A stretch of DNA of 64,000 bases, taken from NCBI RefSeq assembly GCF_016865365.1, contig NZ_AP024469.1, positions 2,820,501 through 2,884,500 on the forward strand, read 5' to 3'. The notes under the pieces are model-generated. The model searched no databases and was not told where the DNA came from. It was given only the letters and a program-made list of their open reading frames with translations. Shown here piece after piece: positions 43,380 to 53,451 of the stretch. The first letter of the stretch is position 1, and each line of letters begins with the position of its first letter. The position numbers were made by a program, and so were the translations under genes. The DNA is from Geobacter sp. SVR. Its GTDB lineage: Bacteria > Desulfobacterota > Desulfuromonadia > Geobacterales > Pseudopelobacteraceae.

Positions 43380-44945
43380 ATGCAGATTCGCCCGTCGCTG
43401 ATCGTCAAACTGACTCTGGCTACCTCTCTGATCCTGATCGGATTCATGTGGCTCCTGGACCACGTCAATCTCAGGAACTTCCGAAAGGTCATGATCGATT
43501 ACGCCGCCTCCAACGTGGACCAGATGGCGGAGATCATCAACCAGAGCGCCTACGACGCCATGATGAAGAACGATAAGGCCGGCCTGTACCAGTTGATCGA
43601 CCGCATCGCCCAAAGTCGTAGCATCGAGCATCTGCGTTTGATAGATCGGTCGGGAAAGGTTGTCTATTCGAACATCGCCAAAGAAATCGGCACGATGATC
43701 GACAAGAAGGGCGAAGCCTGCAGCATGTGCCACGGCAGCGATAATCCGCGCCTGTCAGCATCTTCCATGAACCGCAGCCGGATCTATCAGAATACCGGCG
43801 GCACGGAGGGACTGGGATTCACCAAGGCCATCTACAATCAGCCCGGCTGTTCGGCGGGATCGTGCCATTTCCACCGTTTTGACGATAAGGTTCTGGGGGT
43901 GCTGGACATCAGCGTTTCGCTGGATTATCTGCAGCAGAAATCCCATGAGTACCGACTGCAGTTCATTGTCATGGCCTGCATGCTCCTGGTGCTGATCAGC
44001 ATCCTGATGACCTATATGACCAAGCACCTGGTGGACCTGCCGGTACAGCGCCTGGTGCGGCACACCGCCCTGGTCGCTTCGGGGAATATGGATGCCCGGG
44101 TGCCGGTTACCACGACCGACGAGTTGGGGCATCTTTCCGAGGCGGTCAACCATATGACCGACAGCCTGGGCAAGGCCAGGAAGGAACTCAGGGAATGGGC
44201 CAGCAGCCTGGAACACAAGGTGGAGGAACGCAGTCTCGAGATCAAGCGCATCGAAGCGCAGCTCTACCGCTCCGAAAAATTGGCCTCGCTGGGCAAGCTG
44301 GTGGCCGGCATTGCCCATGAGATCAACAATCCGCTGACCGGCATACTGCTCTATTCCTCTATCCTGAGTAACGACCGGAGCCTTGATCCGATGCTCAAGC
44401 AGGATCTGGACAAGATCATCAGCGAAAGCAGACGCTGCGCCGATATCGTGCGGCAACTGCTCGAATTCAGCCGGGAAGCGGTACCACACAAGGAATCATC
44501 GCCGCTCGGAACGATCATCGACAAGGTGCTCAACCTGATCCAGCACCAGCCCACGTTTTTCGACATAGACATCGTCCTCAACCTGGAGCGGGAAGTGCCG
44601 GATGTGTACGTGGATCCCAACCAGATCCAGCAGGTGTTCGTCAACCTCTTCATCAATGCCTGCCATGCCATGCCGGATGGCGGCACCCTGACCATAACCA
44701 CCTCCCTGTCCCCGGACGGCGCCTATGTCTCCACCGAGATCCGGGACACCGGGCATGGCATAGCCGAGGAAGACCTGCCACGCATCTTTGATCCCTTTTT
44801 CACGACCAAATCGGACGGCACCGGCCTGGGGCTGTCGATTTCCTATGGTCTGGTGGAAAATAACGCCGGGAAGATTGAGGTGAAAAGCACGCTGGGAGTC
44901 GGCAGCGCCTTTCTGATAATGCTGCCGGTTCATAGGACAGGTTGA
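43380..44945 (+). CDS. Sensor histidine kinase with periplasmic c-heme sensor
   Basis: A 521-residue membrane kinase. Transmembrane helices (about 8-28 and 192-213) enclose a periplasmic domain with CSMCH (114-118) and a second Cys pair CSAGSCH (157-163, C-x4-CH), indicating at least one covalently bound heme. HAMP (about 214-268), coiled coil, H-box IAHEINNPLTG with His313, then the HATPase domain (VNLFINACHAMPDGG, DTGHGI, GTGLGLSISYG). It probably senses redox state or a gas and phosphorylates the NtrC-type regulator encoded convergently at 45124. AAGGA precedes the ATG. Confidence 0.93.
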   Translation: MQIRPSLIVKLTLATSLILIGFMWLLDHVNLRNFRKVMIDYAASNVDQMAEIINQSAYDAMMKNDKAGLYQLIDRIAQSRSIEHLRLIDRSGKVVYSNIAKEIGTMIDKKGEACSMCHGSDNPRLSASSMNRSRIYQNTGGTEGLGFTKAIYNQPGCSAGSCHFHRFDDKVLGVLDISVSLDYLQQKSHEYRLQFIVMACMLLVLISILMTYMTKHLVDLPVQRLVRHTALVASGNMDARVPVTTTDELGHLSEAVNHMTDSLGKARKELREWASSLEHKVEERSLEIKRIEAQLYRSEKLASLGKLVAGIAHEINNPLTGILLYSSILSNDRSLDPMLKQDLDKIISESRRCADIVRQLLEFSREAVPHKESSPLGTIIDKVLNLIQHQPTFFDIDIVLNLEREVPDVYVDPNQIQQVFVNLFINACHAMPDGGTLTITTSLSPDGAYVSTEIRDTGHGIAEEDLPRIFDPFFTTKSDGTGLGLSISYGLVENNAGKIEVKSTLGVGSAFLIMLPVHRTG

Positions 44946-44999
44946 GGCTGAGGTAAAAAGCTTGAGTTGAGGTTAAGGGGACTCCCCGCCCCTAACCCG

Positions 45000-45123
45000 A
45001 CAGGTCGTTCAAAAATGGGCAGATCGTCGCACCCGCAGGAGGCCCCGCGGAGGCGTAGCAGCGCTACGCCGCACAAGCGGGCTGACGAGGACGGCGGCGA
45101 GATGCCCGTTTTTCAACGACCTG

Positions 45124-45124
<1 letters not shown>
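45000..45124. repeat. Long inverted repeat between kinase and regulator genes
   Basis: A 125-bp palindromic element: outer arms of about 31 nt start ACAGGTCGTT and end AACGACCTGT with only about five mismatches, and an inner perfect hairpin GCGTAGCAGCGCTACGC lies near its centre. It fills the gap between two convergent genes and its last base is part of the regulator's stop codon. The inner part resembles a repeat I associate with Geobacter genomes. Confidence 0.85.
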
Positions 45125-46554
<1,430 letters not shown>

Positions 46555-46674
46555 CCCGTGTCCCTCTCTGGATTGCAGACATTGAATACAGGTCCTCAAG
46601 ATTAAAATCCTATCATCACACCCCCTCAAGTCAACTGTCCCGGGTAAAAAAGACCGGTAACAAGCCGTACAAAT

Positions 46675-46697
46675 ACTGTATCGATTTCATATACAGT
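46675..46697. promoter_or_regulatory. Candidate enhancer site for the NtrC-type activator
   Basis: Perfect inverted repeat ACTGTAT / ATACAGT with 9 bp between the arms, about 180 bp upstream of the sigma-54 promoter. Further ACAGTC/GACTG half-sites lie at 46694-46709 and 46725-46730. Position and symmetry fit an upstream activating sequence. Confidence 0.6.
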
Positions 46698-46874
46698 CGC
46701 TCCCGACTGGACACGCAGTGCAAAACAGTCGAAAAATTAAAAACTTACAATCAAGAGCCAGAACATATCCTCCGGTCCGAGCGTATCGCTTTTCTATACT
46801 CCCCCTTCGGCACAGACGCACCCCCACCAAAGTAAGTATTTGATTTTAAAACACAAATTATACACAAAACAACA

Positions 46875-46890
46875 TGGCACGCCCCATGCT
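46875..46890 (+). promoter_or_regulatory. Sigma-54 promoter of the cytochrome operon
   Basis: TGGCACGCCCCATGCT: GG (46876-46877) and GC (46888-46889) 10 bp apart, one mismatch to the TGGCACG-N4-TTGCW consensus. Start site near 46901, 60 bp before the first gene. It faces away from the sigma-54 activator gene. Confidence 0.78.
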
Positions 46891-46960
46891 AATCACAGGG
46901 CAAGGACCACGGCAAGCGAAGCTGGTCATCACCCTCATCCGCACCAAAAAGGAGAACGTC

Positions 46961-47206
46961 ATGAAAACTGCATCAGCAACCATACTGTCCCTGGTGATAA
47001 CGGTCACCCAGGCGCTGGCATCGGGAGGAGGCGACAGCGAAGGGCTCAGCCTCCTGGCAACCTTTTTCATCGCCTTTGGCGTGCTGATCGTCCTGTTCCA
47101 GTTCATCCCCGGCATCATGCTGTTCGGCGGCATGCTGAAAGGGCTCTTTTCCTCCGCCGACAAAAAGACCAAAGCATCTGCCACCGGCAGCAACGGCAAA
47201 CAATGA
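46961..47206 (+). CDS. Small membrane protein, first gene of the cytochrome operon
   Basis: An 81-residue protein with a cleavable signal peptide or N-terminal helix (MKTASATILSLVITVTQALAS), a second transmembrane helix (LLATFFIAFGVLIVLFQFIPG) and a Lys-rich hydrophilic tail. AAAAAGGAG precedes the ATG. It resembles the 83-residue protein at 47705 in layout (signal, one helix, Gly-Met-Leu-Lys-Gly turn, polar tail), so the two are probably paralogues, perhaps small subunits of the quinone-linked complex. Confidence 0.8.
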   Translation: MKTASATILSLVITVTQALASGGGDSEGLSLLATFFIAFGVLIVLFQFIPGIMLFGGMLKGLFSSADKKTKASATGSNGKQ

Positions 47207-47253
47207 AGCCGGCCGGCGGGAGAGCCACCACCGGGGCAAGCGAGGGGGCGATC

Positions 47254-47640
47254 ATGCAAGGACTTCTTATCGTCGATGAAGACATGGATTGCCGGAAACA
47301 GATGGCGGAGATGTTTATCGAAGCCGGCTATAACGTCGTGGTAACCAATTCGGTGGCCAATGCCCTGTACGGCATCCTCAAGAAAACGGCGCAGGTGGTG
47401 CTGCTCGGCACCAAGTTCGACGAAATGACCGCCGTGGAGCTGATTCCGCTCCTCAAACAATGCAACCGCAAGCTGACCATCATCCTGGTGGCGGCGGACG
47501 CAACCCTGCCGCTGATCAGGAAACTCCGGAGCGAGGGCATTTTCTATCACGCCCTGAAACCGGTCAACGCCGAGGATCGCGAAGAGATCCGCCAGGCAGT
47601 GAGCTGCGCCTTCAAAAACCTGCGCCTCGATCCGGCCTGA
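47254..47640 (+). CDS. Receiver-like domain protein lacking the phospho-acceptor Asp
   Basis: A 128-residue stand-alone receiver fold: MQGLLIVDEDMDCRKQ supplies the acidic pair, and the conserved Lys is in HALKPVNAED. Where the phosphorylated Asp should be, the strand reads VVLLGTKFDEM, so Gly replaces Asp. It is probably a pseudo-receiver working by binding rather than phosphotransfer. GAGGGGG precedes the ATG at 47254; an ATG at 47203 overlapping the previous stop is a possible alternative. Placed inside the operon of membrane and cytochrome genes. Confidence 0.82.
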   Translation: MQGLLIVDEDMDCRKQMAEMFIEAGYNVVVTNSVANALYGILKKTAQVVLLGTKFDEMTAVELIPLLKQCNRKLTIILVAADATLPLIRKLRSEGIFYHALKPVNAEDREEIRQAVSCAFKNLRLDPA

Positions 47641-47704
47641 TCCGGAGGAAGCGGCGCGTATCACGAGCGGTCCCGGACCGCATACCATCACAAGGAGGCA
47701 CATC

Positions 47705-47956
47705 ATGAACGGCAAGTACAGTCTGATGACAATCGCACAAAGCCTGATGCTGGTACTGATGGGTACCGGCGCAGCCCACGCCGCATCGACCAACAAAGTC
47801 TACATGAGCGGCACCCTGATCCTTCTGTTCCTCGGATTCTGCGCCCTGGTGGTGGTAATCCAGCTCATGCCGGCCATCGCCACCCTGTACGGCATGATCA
47901 AGGGAGCCCTGAGCGGCAGCAAGCAAAAGGCCGAAGCCACCTCCCGGAACCGGTGA
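47705..47956 (+). CDS. Small membrane protein of the cytochrome operon
   Basis: An 83-residue protein: signal peptide (about 1-27, ending AAHAAS), one transmembrane helix (LILLFLGFCALVVVIQLMPA), a GMIKGALSG turn and a polar tail. AAGGAGG precedes the ATG. It resembles the 81-residue protein at 46961 in organisation. Probable accessory subunit; no known family recognised. Confidence 0.8.
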   Translation: MNGKYSLMTIAQSLMLVLMGTGAAHAASTNKVYMSGTLILLFLGFCALVVVIQLMPAIATLYGMIKGALSGSKQKAEATSRNR

Positions 47957-48006
47957 ACGAACCAATCCAAGGCATGAGGCGGACTTTATAAAAGGAGGCA
48001 ATGGCC

Positions 48007-48195
48007 ATGTTCGATCAAATGCTTAACTCGATGGGAGAAATCAAAGAGGTGTTCACGCTGGTGGATTACTACCAGTACATCAAGGGGGTCGAGTACCTGA
48101 TCTGCGTGGCATTCTTCGTCGGGTTCCCCATGTTTTACCGCTACCTGCACGGCAAGGACGAAAGCAAAGACCTCACCGGCACCCAAAAACACTAA
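48007..48195 (+). CDS. Small single-helix membrane protein
   Basis: A 62-residue protein: a short amphipathic N-terminal part (MFDQMLNSMGEIKEVFTLVDYYQYIKG motif level), one transmembrane helix (VEYLICVAFFVGFPMFYRYL) and a charged tail. GGAGG lies 8 nt before ATG 48007; ATG 48001 is only 2 nt from it and is less likely. Conserved position within the operon suggests a structural role. Confidence 0.75.
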   Translation: MFDQMLNSMGEIKEVFTLVDYYQYIKGVEYLICVAFFVGFPMFYRYLHGKDESKDLTGTQKH

Positions 48196-48234
48196 GGGAG
48201 CGTCATGAACGCCCGACAGAAAGGAGACATCACC

Positions 48235-48759
48235 ATGCGCGCTTACAGGTTCCGGCCTTCCCCGGCTCTCATGATCCTGCTGATGCTCGTCCCGGCGGTC
48301 TGCCTGGGAATCAGCATACCGGATACGATCACCCTGAACGACAAGGGCACCCTGTACGAGCCCTTCCCGTTCAACCACGCCAAGCATGTCCGGGACGCCA
48401 AGGAATGTTCGGACTGCCACCACCACACGACCGGCACGCTGGTGGAAGATCCCAATTGCGTCCGTTGTCACCGGAACAGCGGTGAAGCGAAAACCGTCAC
48501 CTGTCGGGGATGCCACTCCCGCAGCCCCTTCTCGGTAGCCAGCCTGAAGGAGCTGAGCAGCAACGAGAAAATCTACCATCGCGACAAGCCGGGGCTCAAA
48601 GGAGCCATGCACCAGGCCTGCATCGGATGCCACAGCAAACAGGCGGCAGGGCCGGTGGGATGCGAAGACTGCCACACCCGCAAGAAGGCCGGGCACGCCT
48701 TGTACAACAGCGGGGAATTCACCCCGAAAACCAGGACCGCCACGGGGCACGGACACTGA
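48235..48759 (+). CDS. Periplasmic pentaheme c-type cytochrome
   Basis: A 174-residue exported cytochrome with five CxxCH motifs in order: CSDCH, CVRCH, CRGCH, CIGCH, CEDCH. Signal peptide about 1-26 (ALMILLMLVPAVCLG). The spacing and FPFNHAKHV, which supplies distal His ligands, fit the class III (c3/c7-like) family. It probably takes electrons from the FeS/NrfD module encoded next. AAAGGAG precedes the ATG at 48235; an ATG at 48205 with GGGAG is an alternative. Confidence 0.9.
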   Translation: MRAYRFRPSPALMILLMLVPAVCLGISIPDTITLNDKGTLYEPFPFNHAKHVRDAKECSDCHHHTTGTLVEDPNCVRCHRNSGEAKTVTCRGCHSRSPFSVASLKELSSNEKIYHRDKPGLKGAMHQACIGCHSKQAAGPVGCEDCHTRKKAGHALYNSGEFTPKTRTATGHGH

Positions 48760-48836
48760 CTCTCAGCATGGGGGGAGCGAGTAAGGGACCTGCCCCCGCA
48801 AGGATAGAAGACTTTCCCAATCACAAGGAGAACACC

Positions 48837-49754
48837 ATGAAACGGAGAGATTTCCTGAAGGCCTGCCTGGTGAGCGGGGCCACCGCCTCACTCGGCATGA
48901 CCGGCAAAGCCTGGGGCAGCGGGTCCTTCGAAGGGTACCCGGACGGCATGGGGGTACTGGTGGATACTACCCGCTGCATCGGCTGCCGCAGTTGCGAAGC
49001 GGCCTGCAACAAGGAGCAGAAACTGCCCGAGCCGGCCTCCTCCTTCGACGACAAATCGGTCTTCAAAGAGACGCGCCGCACCGACGAGAACGCCCTGACA
49101 GTGGTCAACCGCTATGAGCCCCAGGAGCAAGGCAAAGGACCGGTGTATCGCAAACAGCAGTGCAACCACTGCAACGAACCGGCCTGCCTGACCTCGTGCT
49201 TCGTGAATGCCTACACGAAGACCAAGGAAGGGGCGGTCATCTACAATTCAAAGATCTGCGTGGGGTGCCGCAACTGCATGATCGCCTGCCCTTTCAACAT
49301 GCCGGCCTACAGCTACTCCAGCGCCTTCAACCCGGTGGTCAAGAAGTGCATCTTCTGCTACGACACCCGGCTCAAGGTCGGCCGTCCCCCTGCCTGCGTC
49401 GAGATCTGTCCGCAGGAGGCGCTCACGTTCGGGCACCGCAAGGACCTGATCAAGGTGGCCCACGAGCGCATCAGGGAGACCCCGGACCGCTACCACGACC
49501 ATGTTTACGGCGAAAAGGAATGCGGCGGCACCGGCTGGCTCTATCTCTCCAGCCTCTCCCCGGAACAGATCGCCCTGGATACTTCTCTGTCCAACGATCC
49601 GATCATCTCCAACGTCAAGGATTTCCTGGGCACCGTTCCAATGGTGCTGACGATCTGGCCGGCCCTGTTCAGCGGCATCCATCTGCTGGCCACCCGCAAC
49701 AAGGACCACGGCCATGAGCACGCCAACCACGGACAGGAGGACAGTAAGCCATGA
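48837..49754 (+). CDS. Tat-exported 4Fe-4S ferredoxin subunit (HybA/NrfC-like)
   Basis: A 305-residue iron-sulfur protein with a Tat signal (MKRRDFLKACLVSGA). Cys motifs for four cubane clusters: CIGCRSCEAAC, CNHCNEPACLTSC, CVGCRNCMIAC and CIFCYDTRLKVGRPPACVEIC. A C-terminal hydrophobic segment (VPMVLTIWPALFSGIHLL) anchors it in the membrane. It links NrfD to the cytochromes in periplasmic electron transfer. AAGGAG precedes the ATG. Overlaps the NrfD start by 4 bp. Confidence 0.95.
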   Translation: MKRRDFLKACLVSGATASLGMTGKAWGSGSFEGYPDGMGVLVDTTRCIGCRSCEAACNKEQKLPEPASSFDDKSVFKETRRTDENALTVVNRYEPQEQGKGPVYRKQQCNHCNEPACLTSCFVNAYTKTKEGAVIYNSKICVGCRNCMIACPFNMPAYSYSSAFNPVVKKCIFCYDTRLKVGRPPACVEICPQEALTFGHRKDLIKVAHERIRETPDRYHDHVYGEKECGGTGWLYLSSLSPEQIALDTSLSNDPIISNVKDFLGTVPMVLTIWPALFSGIHLLATRNKDHGHEHANHGQEDSKP

Positions 49755-51112
49755 AATCATTGACCGCACTCGGTGTCGAAACCGTAAAATCGATGGAAAA
49801 GGAGCCGGGACGCAAGTGGACCCTGATGGAGAAGCTGTTGCTCGGCCTCTCCCCCCAAATGTATATGCTCCAGGCCCTGCGCAACCCCTTCAACTGGTTT
49901 CTGGCGTTGGTATTCGCCATCGGCATTCCGATCATCCTGGGGCGTTTCGCCTTCGGCCTCTCCTGGGTCACCCACAGCTCCAACGACTATCCCTGGGGTC
50001 TGTTTCTCGGCTTCGGACTGTTCGGCATGGTGCCGCTCTCCTCATCCGGCTTTCAGCTCGGCACGGCTTGCGAGGTGTTCGGCCGGCACGACCTGCAACC
50101 TTTGGAACGGCTGGGGTTGCTGAACGGCCTACTGGGCTACTTCTTCGCCGTGATCTATCTGCTGTGCGACCTGGGCCAGCCCTGGCGCCTGCCCTACCCC
50201 ATGGTGGTTTCCTTCGGTCCGGCGGCGGTGCTGTTCCTGGTGGCCTGGCATGTCTCCACCTACCTCTCGGTCCAGATCGCCGAAGTTTCCACCAGTTTCT
50301 TCGAGTGGATCGGCTTTCAGGCCGGAAAGCGTGCCGTGCGCCGCATCACCCTCGGCCTGACCGTGTCCGGCATCATCCTCTCCACCCTGCACCAGGGGGC
50401 TCTGGGAGCGCTGTTCACCTATGCACCGGGCAAAGTGCACCCGCTGTGGTACTCGGCCTCGTTCCAGTGGCTGCATTTTTTCGTCTCCTCGCTGCCCGGC
50501 GGGCTCTGCATGGTGATCGTGGTCAGCACCATCGCCGCCAGAATCATTACCTGGCGCTGCGATGAAAATTATCTCGCCAATCTCGACCGGGTTACCCTTT
50601 CGCTCGCCAAGGGCGCCAGCATGGGGCTGGCCACCTACCTGACCATCAAGCTGATCGGCGTGGCGCACGACAACAAGTGGAGCTATCTGTCCACCGGCTG
50701 GGGCATGTGGTACCTGCTCGAACTGGGGGTGGGCGTGCTCCTGCCGCTGACCCTGTTCGGCTACTCCATCCGTCGCAAGATGATGGGACTGGTCCGTACC
50801 GCGGCCTTCCTGACGGTCTTCGGGGTCGTGCTGAACCGCGTCAACACCGCACTGATCACCTTCAACTGGAAGCTGCCCCATCGCGAAATCCCGCACTGGC
50901 GCGAGGCGATCATCAGCCTGACGATCTTCTGCATCTACATCGTGGTCTACCGCTTCATTCTCTACCGCCTGCCGATCCTGTACCAGTGGCAGACCCAGGA
51001 GCAGCCGGCAACGGTGCCGGTTCATGCCCGCGAACATGCCGGCCTTGCCGAGCAACCGGCCCTGGCCGCCGCCTTCCGCACCTCGCTGGTCGCGGAGACC
51101 GAGAAGCGCTGA
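49751..51112 (+). CDS. NrfD/HybB-family quinone-interacting membrane subunit
   Basis: A 453-residue integral membrane protein with about ten predicted helices, typical NrfD/HybB/PsrC type (FLALVFAIGIPIILGRFAFGL, YPWGLFLGFGLFGMVPLSSS). It exchanges electrons between the quinone pool and the FeS subunit. The Ala/Pro-rich C-terminal tail is soluble. Translation is coupled to the FeS gene by an ATGA overlap. In Geobacter such modules form the Cbc-type complexes; the exact homologue is not assigned. Confidence 0.94.
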   Translation: MKSLTALGVETVKSMEKEPGRKWTLMEKLLLGLSPQMYMLQALRNPFNWFLALVFAIGIPIILGRFAFGLSWVTHSSNDYPWGLFLGFGLFGMVPLSSSGFQLGTACEVFGRHDLQPLERLGLLNGLLGYFFAVIYLLCDLGQPWRLPYPMVVSFGPAAVLFLVAWHVSTYLSVQIAEVSTSFFEWIGFQAGKRAVRRITLGLTVSGIILSTLHQGALGALFTYAPGKVHPLWYSASFQWLHFFVSSLPGGLCMVIVVSTIAARIITWRCDENYLANLDRVTLSLAKGASMGLATYLTIKLIGVAHDNKWSYLSTGWGMWYLLELGVGVLLPLTLFGYSIRRKMMGLVRTAAFLTVFGVVLNRVNTALITFNWKLPHREIPHWREAIISLTIFCIYIVVYRFILYRLPILYQWQTQEQPATVPVHAREHAGLAEQPALAAAFRTSLVAETEKR

Positions 51113-51185
51113 TTCCCGATTCATCAGCACGTTGGCCGCAACCGCCGCTGCACATGCACTGCGAGATTCTTGACAGGAGACGACC

Positions 51186-51968
51186 ATGAAACTGCCGATT
51201 TTGACCCTATCCCTCCTGCTGGCGATCGGATGCCTCTCCTCGCCGGGGACAGCGCTGGAGATCAAGGATGTGACCTTTACCACCGAAAATGCGGGGAAGG
51301 TGGTCTTCAAGCATTCGAGCCACATGAAGAAGAAGAACGACAAGTCCCCCAACGTCAGTTGCCGGTCGTGCCATAACGAGAACATGAAAAAGAATGTGCG
51401 CTACACCATGGCGGACATGGAACAGGGCAGGTCGTGCGGCCAGTGTCACAACGGGAAGCAGGCCTTTGCCCTGGAGCAGTGCACCGGCTGCCATAAGGTC
51501 AAGGACGTCACCATCAAGGTAAAAGAGACCGGGCCGGTCATCTTCCGGCACAGCGTGCACCTGAAAAAGCAGGAGTGCTCTTCCTGCCATAACGCTCTGT
51601 TCAAGACTTCCGGCAATCCGAAGGTCAGCATGGTCGAAATGGAACAGGGCAAATCGTGCGGGGCCTGCCACAACGGCAAAAAGGCCTTTTCGATCTCGTC
51701 CTGCATCGGCTGCCACCCGGTCAGGGACGTGGTCTTCACCATCAAGGATGCCGGCCAGACCACCTTCAGCCACGCCTCGCACATCAAGATGTACGGCTGC
51801 AGCAATTGCCATACCCGCTATTATCCGCTCGGCCGCACCAAGGCCAAGGTGACCATGGTCGAGATGGAGGCGGGCAAATCGTGCGGGGCCTGTCATGACG
51901 GGAAGATAGCTTTCACGGTCAAGGAAAACTGCGCCACCTGTCACAAAGTAAAGTCGGCGGCAAAGTAG
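51186..51968 (+). CDS. Periplasmic nonaheme cytochrome built of three triheme modules
   Basis: A 260-residue exported cytochrome with nine CxxCH motifs: CRSCH, CGQCH, CTGCH; CSSCH, CGACH, CIGCH; CSNCH, CGACH, CATCH. Three repeats of about 80 residues each begin with a V-F-H-S/H-x-x-H type segment (VVFKHSSHMKK, VIFRHSVHLKK, TTFSHASHIKM) and carry the M-x-x-M-E-x-G-(K/R)-S-C-G-x-C-H turn, as in c7-type triheme nanowire cytochromes. Signal peptide about 1-24. CAGGAGA precedes the ATG. It probably carries electrons across the periplasm away from the quinone module. Confidence 0.95.
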   Translation: MKLPILTLSLLLAIGCLSSPGTALEIKDVTFTTENAGKVVFKHSSHMKKKNDKSPNVSCRSCHNENMKKNVRYTMADMEQGRSCGQCHNGKQAFALEQCTGCHKVKDVTIKVKETGPVIFRHSVHLKKQECSSCHNALFKTSGNPKVSMVEMEQGKSCGACHNGKKAFSISSCIGCHPVRDVVFTIKDAGQTTFSHASHIKMYGCSNCHTRYYPLGRTKAKVTMVEMEAGKSCGACHDGKIAFTVKENCATCHKVKSAAK

Positions 51969-52001
51969 CCGTCATTCGAAGCGTACGAGGGGAGAAGCGC
52001 C

Positions 52002-52838
52002 ATGTTCAAGTCACTCGCAGGAAAGGCATTGGTACCCGTCGGCCTGGCAGTCACCGGTTTCGTGGTGGTATGCTTCCTGCTGCTCTACACCATGGTCAAG
52101 AACGTCGTCACCCGCGACGCAGTGGGGCATGCTGCCAATCTGGCCGACACCGTTCTCAAATCCACCCGCTACGCCATGCTCAAATCGGACCGGGAAATGC
52201 TGACCACCATCGTGCATAACATTGGTGAGCAGCAGGGGGTCGAGCATGTCCGGATCTTCAACAAGAAAGGCGTGGTGAATTTTTCTTCCCGCCCGGATGA
52301 GACCGGGCACCAGGTGGACAAGAAGGCCGAGGGATGCGTGGGGTGCCATGCCGGGGCGACCCCGGCCAGCACCCTGGGCAGGATGGAGCAGGCGCGCAGC
52401 TTCAGGAACAAGGCCGGCACCGACGTACTGGCCATCACCGCGCCGATCTACAATGAACCGGAATGTTCCAATGCCGCCTGCCACGTGCACCCTGCCAGCC
52501 AGAAGGTGCTGGGAACGCTCGACATCGGTCTTTCGCAGGAGATGATGCTCTCCTCGCTGGCCTCGATCCGCAACCAGATGATCATCTTCACGGTGATGGT
52601 GCTGGCGCTGACAGTGGGTGGAGTGACCGCCCTGCTCAGGCGGAGCGTATTTCTCCCCATGCAGAAACTGAACGATTTCGTCGAGGAGGTCGAAGGGCTG
52701 GAGGAGCTCTCGGCCCCGCCCCGCCGGTTCCCGCAGGAACTTGACAGGGTGGCAAAATCCTACTATAACCTCAACGTTAAGCTTCGCAAATCCCAGCAGG
52801 AACTGGGTATCCGCAAGGACAAGGTACGGCAGGAGTAA
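52002..52838 (+). CDS. Membrane heme-sensor and HAMP protein without kinase domain
   Basis: A 278-residue protein: helix (about 10-32), periplasmic domain with CVGCH (112-116) and CSNAACH (155-161, C-x4-CH), second helix (about 192-212), then a HAMP-like segment and short coiled coil, ending with no catalytic domain. The periplasmic part matches that of the histidine kinase at 43380 in layout (KK-x-C-x-x-CH, ITAPIYNEPEC versus TKAIYNQPGC, then VLGTLDIGLS versus VLGVLDISVS). It may feed redox state to the pathway or dimerise with the kinase. Confidence 0.9.
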   Translation: MFKSLAGKALVPVGLAVTGFVVVCFLLLYTMVKNVVTRDAVGHAANLADTVLKSTRYAMLKSDREMLTTIVHNIGEQQGVEHVRIFNKKGVVNFSSRPDETGHQVDKKAEGCVGCHAGATPASTLGRMEQARSFRNKAGTDVLAITAPIYNEPECSNAACHVHPASQKVLGTLDIGLSQEMMLSSLASIRNQMIIFTVMVLALTVGGVTALLRRSVFLPMQKLNDFVEEVEGLEELSAPPRRFPQELDRVAKSYYNLNVKLRKSQQELGIRKDKVRQE

Positions 52839-52866
52839 CCGAGCAGCAGTCAGGCCGCGAGGCATC

Positions 52867-53406
52867 ATGATGCAGACCGAAAACAATCATCCGGTCGAAT
52901 TCGCACAGCCCGAACCCGAGGCGGGCGAGCTGCTGGCAGTCGTGATCGAGGCGGACATCAGGCGCCTGAAGACCTTTTCCAACCGGGGTCTCTGGGCGCT
53001 TTCGCTGTTCCTGCTGATCTCCCTGATGGCCTGGCGCGACTTTCCCCTGCTGCCGCTCCCCGACACCATCATCGCCTCCCTGGGCGCTCCCCCCTCACCG
53101 CAAGTGATCAGCACCGTGCTGCTCCTGTACACCTTTTCCGCCATCATCCTCAGCCTGTCACGCATGATGGCCGCCATGGAGCATAAAAGCAGCTTCTGCC
53201 ACGTGGGCTACCTGACCGGCTTCTTCCTGTTCTACCACTTTGCCAAGGCCCTGAATGACAACTACTGGGCCGTGCTCGGCGCGGGCTTCACCATCCTGAG
53301 CGTGGAGAGCTACCGCATCTGGAGCTACTGCAACGAATTCATCAAAAAGAAAACAGAACAGCTGGAGTATGTACGCCGCACGGGCCGGATGCCGTTGGAG
53401 GAGTAG
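52867..53406 (+). CDS. Membrane protein of unknown function, last gene of the cytochrome operon
   Basis: A 179-residue protein with four predicted transmembrane helices (about 45-60, 80-100, 110-130, 135-155) between an acidic N-terminal stretch and a charged C-terminal helix (EFIKKKTEQLEYVRRTGRM). GAGG stands 4 nt before the ATG at 52867; the next codon is also ATG. No known family recognised. It ends 46 bp before a terminator at 53452, so it closes the operon. Confidence 0.8.
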   Translation: MMQTENNHPVEFAQPEPEAGELLAVVIEADIRRLKTFSNRGLWALSLFLLISLMAWRDFPLLPLPDTIIASLGAPPSPQVISTVLLLYTFSAIILSLSRMMAAMEHKSSFCHVGYLTGFFLFYHFAKALNDNYWAVLGAGFTILSVESYRIWSYCNEFIKKKTEQLEYVRRTGRMPLEE

Positions 53407-53451
53407 CCATCATTTTCCCGGAGCCGGTGAATGTGGGGATATGGCAGGGGC

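Noticed and set aside
52297-52545. Arg/Pro-rich small frames inside the heme-sensor gene
   Set aside because: Typical alternative-frame artefacts of high-GC coding DNA.
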